This document shows, piece after piece, positions 4,947 through 6,640 of a stretch of DNA of 6,640 bases (position 1 is the stretch's first letter; each line of letters starts with the position of its first letter). Origin of the DNA: Chromatiales bacterium (lineage in GTDB: Bacteria; Pseudomonadota; Gammaproteobacteria; Chromatiales; Chromatiaceae). The DNA lies in assembly GCA_024639625.1 (NCBI GenBank), contig JAHEIA010000075.1, positions 2,806 to 9,445 on the forward strand, written 5' to 3'. The position numbers and the translations under genes are program-made. The notes under the pieces are model-generated. The model made no database searches. It worked only from the letters and a program-made list of their open reading frames with translations, and was not told where the DNA came from.

Positions 4947-5966
4947 ATGATTACAATGGGTTCCACAGCGTCGCCCAAGGTGCTAGTGGTCGAAGACGAC
5001 GAGGACCAGCGTCTCCTGGCCTGTGCCTACCTGGAACGTCAGAAGTTCGACGTCATGCAGGCCGAGAATGGCCGTGTGGCCGTAGAGATCTGCCGCGAAA
5101 ACCCCGACCTGCGATTGGTGCTCACGGATCTCGACATGCCGGTGATGGACGGGTTCGAGCTGATTCAGGCGCTGCGCCGCGAAGAACTCCCCTACCGCTA
5201 TATCCTGGTCATCACCTCCCTCAACGGACGGGCCCACCTGGCGCGAGCGCTGTCGCTGGGTGCGGACGACTACGTCGCGAAACCGGTGTGGCACGAAGAG
5301 ATCCGCTTGCGCTTACAGGGGGGCATCCGACTGCTACAACTGGAGTCGAAGGACCTGTTGATCTTTTCTCTGGCAAAGCTGGCGGAGTACCGAAGCAAAG
5401 AGACGGGTCGGCATCTCGATCGTGTACGAATGTACACGCGCGTTATCGCCAACGCGCTTGTTGGTGTGCACCCTGAACTGGGAGCCAGCAACCGGCTGGC
5501 CCAAGAGATCTCGTTCATGAGCCCGCTTCACGACGTTGGGAAGGTCGGAATCCCCGATCGGATATTGCACAAAGAGGGGGAGCTTGAACCCGAAGAGTTC
5601 GAATTGATGAAAACCCATACCCTGATCGGCGGTCGATTGCTGCGTGAGTTGTTCGAGCAAACCCATGCCTCGTACCTGCGCACGGGCTATGAGATCGCAA
5701 CCTTTCATCACGAGCATTGGGACGGATCCGGCTATCCAGAAGGCCGCTCCGAGACCCGCATTCCGATCTCTGCGCGGGTGATGGCGGTAGCCGACGTCTA
5801 CGACGCGCTCACCGGGGTTCGGAGCTACCGCGAGGCGGTGCGCCACAAAGCCGCGATTCAGGAGATCGCGGATCTCGCCGGGGTGCAGTTTGATCCCCTG
5901 GTCGTCGACGTCTTTCTGCGGCAAGAGACTCTTCTTGCATCGATCAAGGATCAGTTCGCGGATTAG
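4947..5966 (+). CDS. Response regulator with HD-GYP c-di-GMP phosphodiesterase domain
   Basis: The 339-residue protein is a receiver joined to an HD-GYP domain, the arrangement of RpfG-type regulators that hydrolyse cyclic di-GMP in the cytoplasm when phosphorylated by a partner kinase. The receiver (~10-128) has E17/D18/D19, phospho-acceptor D61 in LTDLDMP, T90 and K112. The HD-GYP domain (~136-335) carries ETGRH (152-156), HD (195-196), H224, HHE (254-256), DGSGYP (259-264) and D283. By comparison with the characterised family, E152, H156, H195, D196, H224, H254, H255 and D283 make a complete trinuclear metal site, so I expect an active enzyme. The ATG at 4947 is preceded only by a weak AAGAAA; an alternative ATG lies at 4956. 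The gene is divergent from the degenerate GGDEF-EAL gene, consistent with a shared c-di-GMP pathway. No clear terminator follows. Confidence 0.93.
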   Translation: MITMGSTASPKVLVVEDDEDQRLLACAYLERQKFDVMQAENGRVAVEICRENPDLRLVLTDLDMPVMDGFELIQALRREELPYRYILVITSLNGRAHLARALSLGADDYVAKPVWHEEIRLRLQGGIRLLQLESKDLLIFSLAKLAEYRSKETGRHLDRVRMYTRVIANALVGVHPELGASNRLAQEISFMSPLHDVGKVGIPDRILHKEGELEPEEFELMKTHTLIGGRLLRELFEQTHASYLRTGYEIATFHHEHWDGSGYPEGRSETRIPISARVMAVADVYDALTGVRSYREAVRHKAAIQEIADLAGVQFDPLVVDVFLRQETLLASIKDQFAD

Positions 5967-6026
5967 GGCGGCGGCCCGTTGTCCTGCATGCGCAGCGCAA
6001 ACCGAACACCCTAGTTCTCTATTTGC

Positions 6027-6056
6027 TTGAAATTCAGTAGATGCAACTGCTAGATT
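6027..6056 (+). promoter_or_regulatory. Sigma70-like promoter for the downstream response regulator
   Basis: TTGAAA (6027-6032; five of six matches to TTGACA) and TAGATT (6051-6056; four of six to TATAAT) are separated by 18 bp, in a patch more AT-rich than its surroundings. Transcription would begin near 6063 and leave a leader of about 90 nt before the ATG at 6153. This suggests the second response regulator can be expressed independently of the HD-GYP gene. Confidence 0.5.
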
Positions 6057-6152
6057 GGGCTAGTGTTCCGTATTGACGCCGGGCAGAGTACAGCGTCGTG
6101 TCATGCACCGATCTTCAGCGAGAATTCGCGCGGCCTCCGGTTACTGAGACTC

Positions 6153-6640
6153 ATGCTTCGAATCGCCATCCTGGAAGATGATCCCGATCAGTCGGCGCTG
6201 CTGAGTCTTTGGCTGCGCGAGGGTGGTCATGCGAGTACCGAATTCGGCACTGCCGGCGCTTTCCAACACGCGTTTCGACGCGAAACCTTCGACCTGCTCG
6301 TCATTGATTGGATGCTCCCCGAATCCTCCGGGATTGAAGTGCTGCGCTGGGTGCGGCAAACCACCGAATCCAAGATCCCCGTCTTGTTCGTGACCTGCCG
6401 CGATAGCGAGCAGGATATCGTCTACGCTTTGGAAAACGGCGCCGACGACTACATGGTGAAGCCGGTCACGCGCCCGGTTACCCTGGCCAGGGTAACGGCC
6501 CTGGCGCGCCGCAGCGGAGTCGATGAGGGTAGTTCCGGCGTTCTCGAGGCGGGCGAGTTCCGCTTCGATTTGGACGAATCGGTAGCCACCCGGAACGGGG
6601 AACCGATTGCGTTGACCGAGCGCGAATTCCGTCTTGCCAT
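6153..6640 (+). CDS. OmpR/PhoB-family response regulator, 3' end beyond the window
   Basis: The 162 residues visible contain a full receiver domain and the beginning of a winged-helix DNA-binding domain, so this should be a transcription factor controlled by phosphorylation. The receiver (~1-118) has E8/D9/D10, phospho-acceptor D52 in VIDWMLP, T81 and K103 in MVKPV. From about residue 130 the sequence (LEAGEFRFDLDESVA, then PIALTEREFRLA) matches the start of the Trans_reg_C domain: two short strands, then the LTxxEF entry into the first helix. About 60-75 more residues would be expected past the window end. The ATG at 6153 places the MLRIAILEDD strand where response regulators begin; no good Shine-Dalgarno precedes it, and the frame stays open upstream without resembling protein. 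Its target genes and kinase are not in the window. Confidence 0.88.
   Translation, partial: MLRIAILEDDPDQSALLSLWLREGGHASTEFGTAGAFQHAFRRETFDLLVIDWMLPESSGIEVLRWVRQTTESKIPVLFVTCRDSEQDIVYALENGADDYMVKPVTRPVTLARVTALARRSGVDEGSSGVLEAGEFRFDLDESVATRNGEPIALTEREFRLA

Noticed and set aside
4808..5476. Plus-strand 222-codon frame overlapping the HD-GYP gene
   Set aside because: It is a shifted reading of the start of the REC-HD-GYP gene, whose correct frame shows all receiver and HD-GYP motifs.
5334..5924. Minus-strand 196-codon frame
   Set aside because: Exact antisense of the HD-GYP domain; no independent coding evidence.
5966..5977. GGGC/GCCC dyad directly after the HD-GYP stop as a terminator
   Set aside because: Only four base pairs and no T run.
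1..6640. CRISPR array, tRNA/rRNA genes, transposase or phage integrase
   Set aside because: No regularly spaced repeats, no cloverleaf-type sequences, and no frame with transposase or integrase motifs were seen on either strand.

Overview
The window looks like chromosomal DNA from a GC-rich proteobacterium, most likely a gammaproteobacterium. That placement is an inference from the GC-rich coding style, the HPt/REC/GGDEF/EAL and REC-HD-GYP proteins and the short periplasmic EF-hand protein; no marker gene fixes the taxon. The first ~170 bases are strikingly AT-rich and do not match the rest. They read as part of an unrelated minus-strand gene joined to a Nudix hydrolase gene that has lost its 5' end, so they are best treated as a chimeric or recombinant end.

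Layout. (1) 1-171: AT-rich fragment with an open minus-strand frame. (2) 172-606 (+): 5'-truncated Nudix hydrolase with a perfect Nudix box. (3) 676-999 (-): small exported protein with two EF-hands. (4) ~1082-1132: large dyad with a perfect 30-bp palindromic core. (5) 1159-1509 (-): conserved-looking small protein of unknown function. (6) 1510-1915: about 400 bp with no convincing gene. (7) 1916-4759 (-): 947-aa multidomain signalling protein, helical region - HPt - REC - degenerate REC - degenerate GGDEF - degenerate EAL, with an intrinsic terminator folded into its last codons. (8) 4760-4946: divergent intergenic region with several dyads. (9) 4947-5966 (+): response regulator with an apparently intact HD-GYP c-di-GMP phosphodiesterase domain. 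(10) 6153-6640 (+): OmpR/PhoB-type response regulator, cut by the window end, with its own sigma70-like promoter.

How the genes may work together. The centre and right of the window form a two-component/cyclic-di-GMP cluster: a phosphorelay-type protein whose GGDEF and EAL domains look non-catalytic, and, divergently transcribed, an RpfG-like regulator with a complete HD-GYP metal site. A reasonable model is that the large protein is a phosphorylation-controlled c-di-GMP sensor or scaffold while the HD-GYP protein degrades the nucleotide. No histidine kinase is present in the window, so the phosphate source is unknown. The Nudix, EF-hand and small unknown proteins have no evident link to this cluster.
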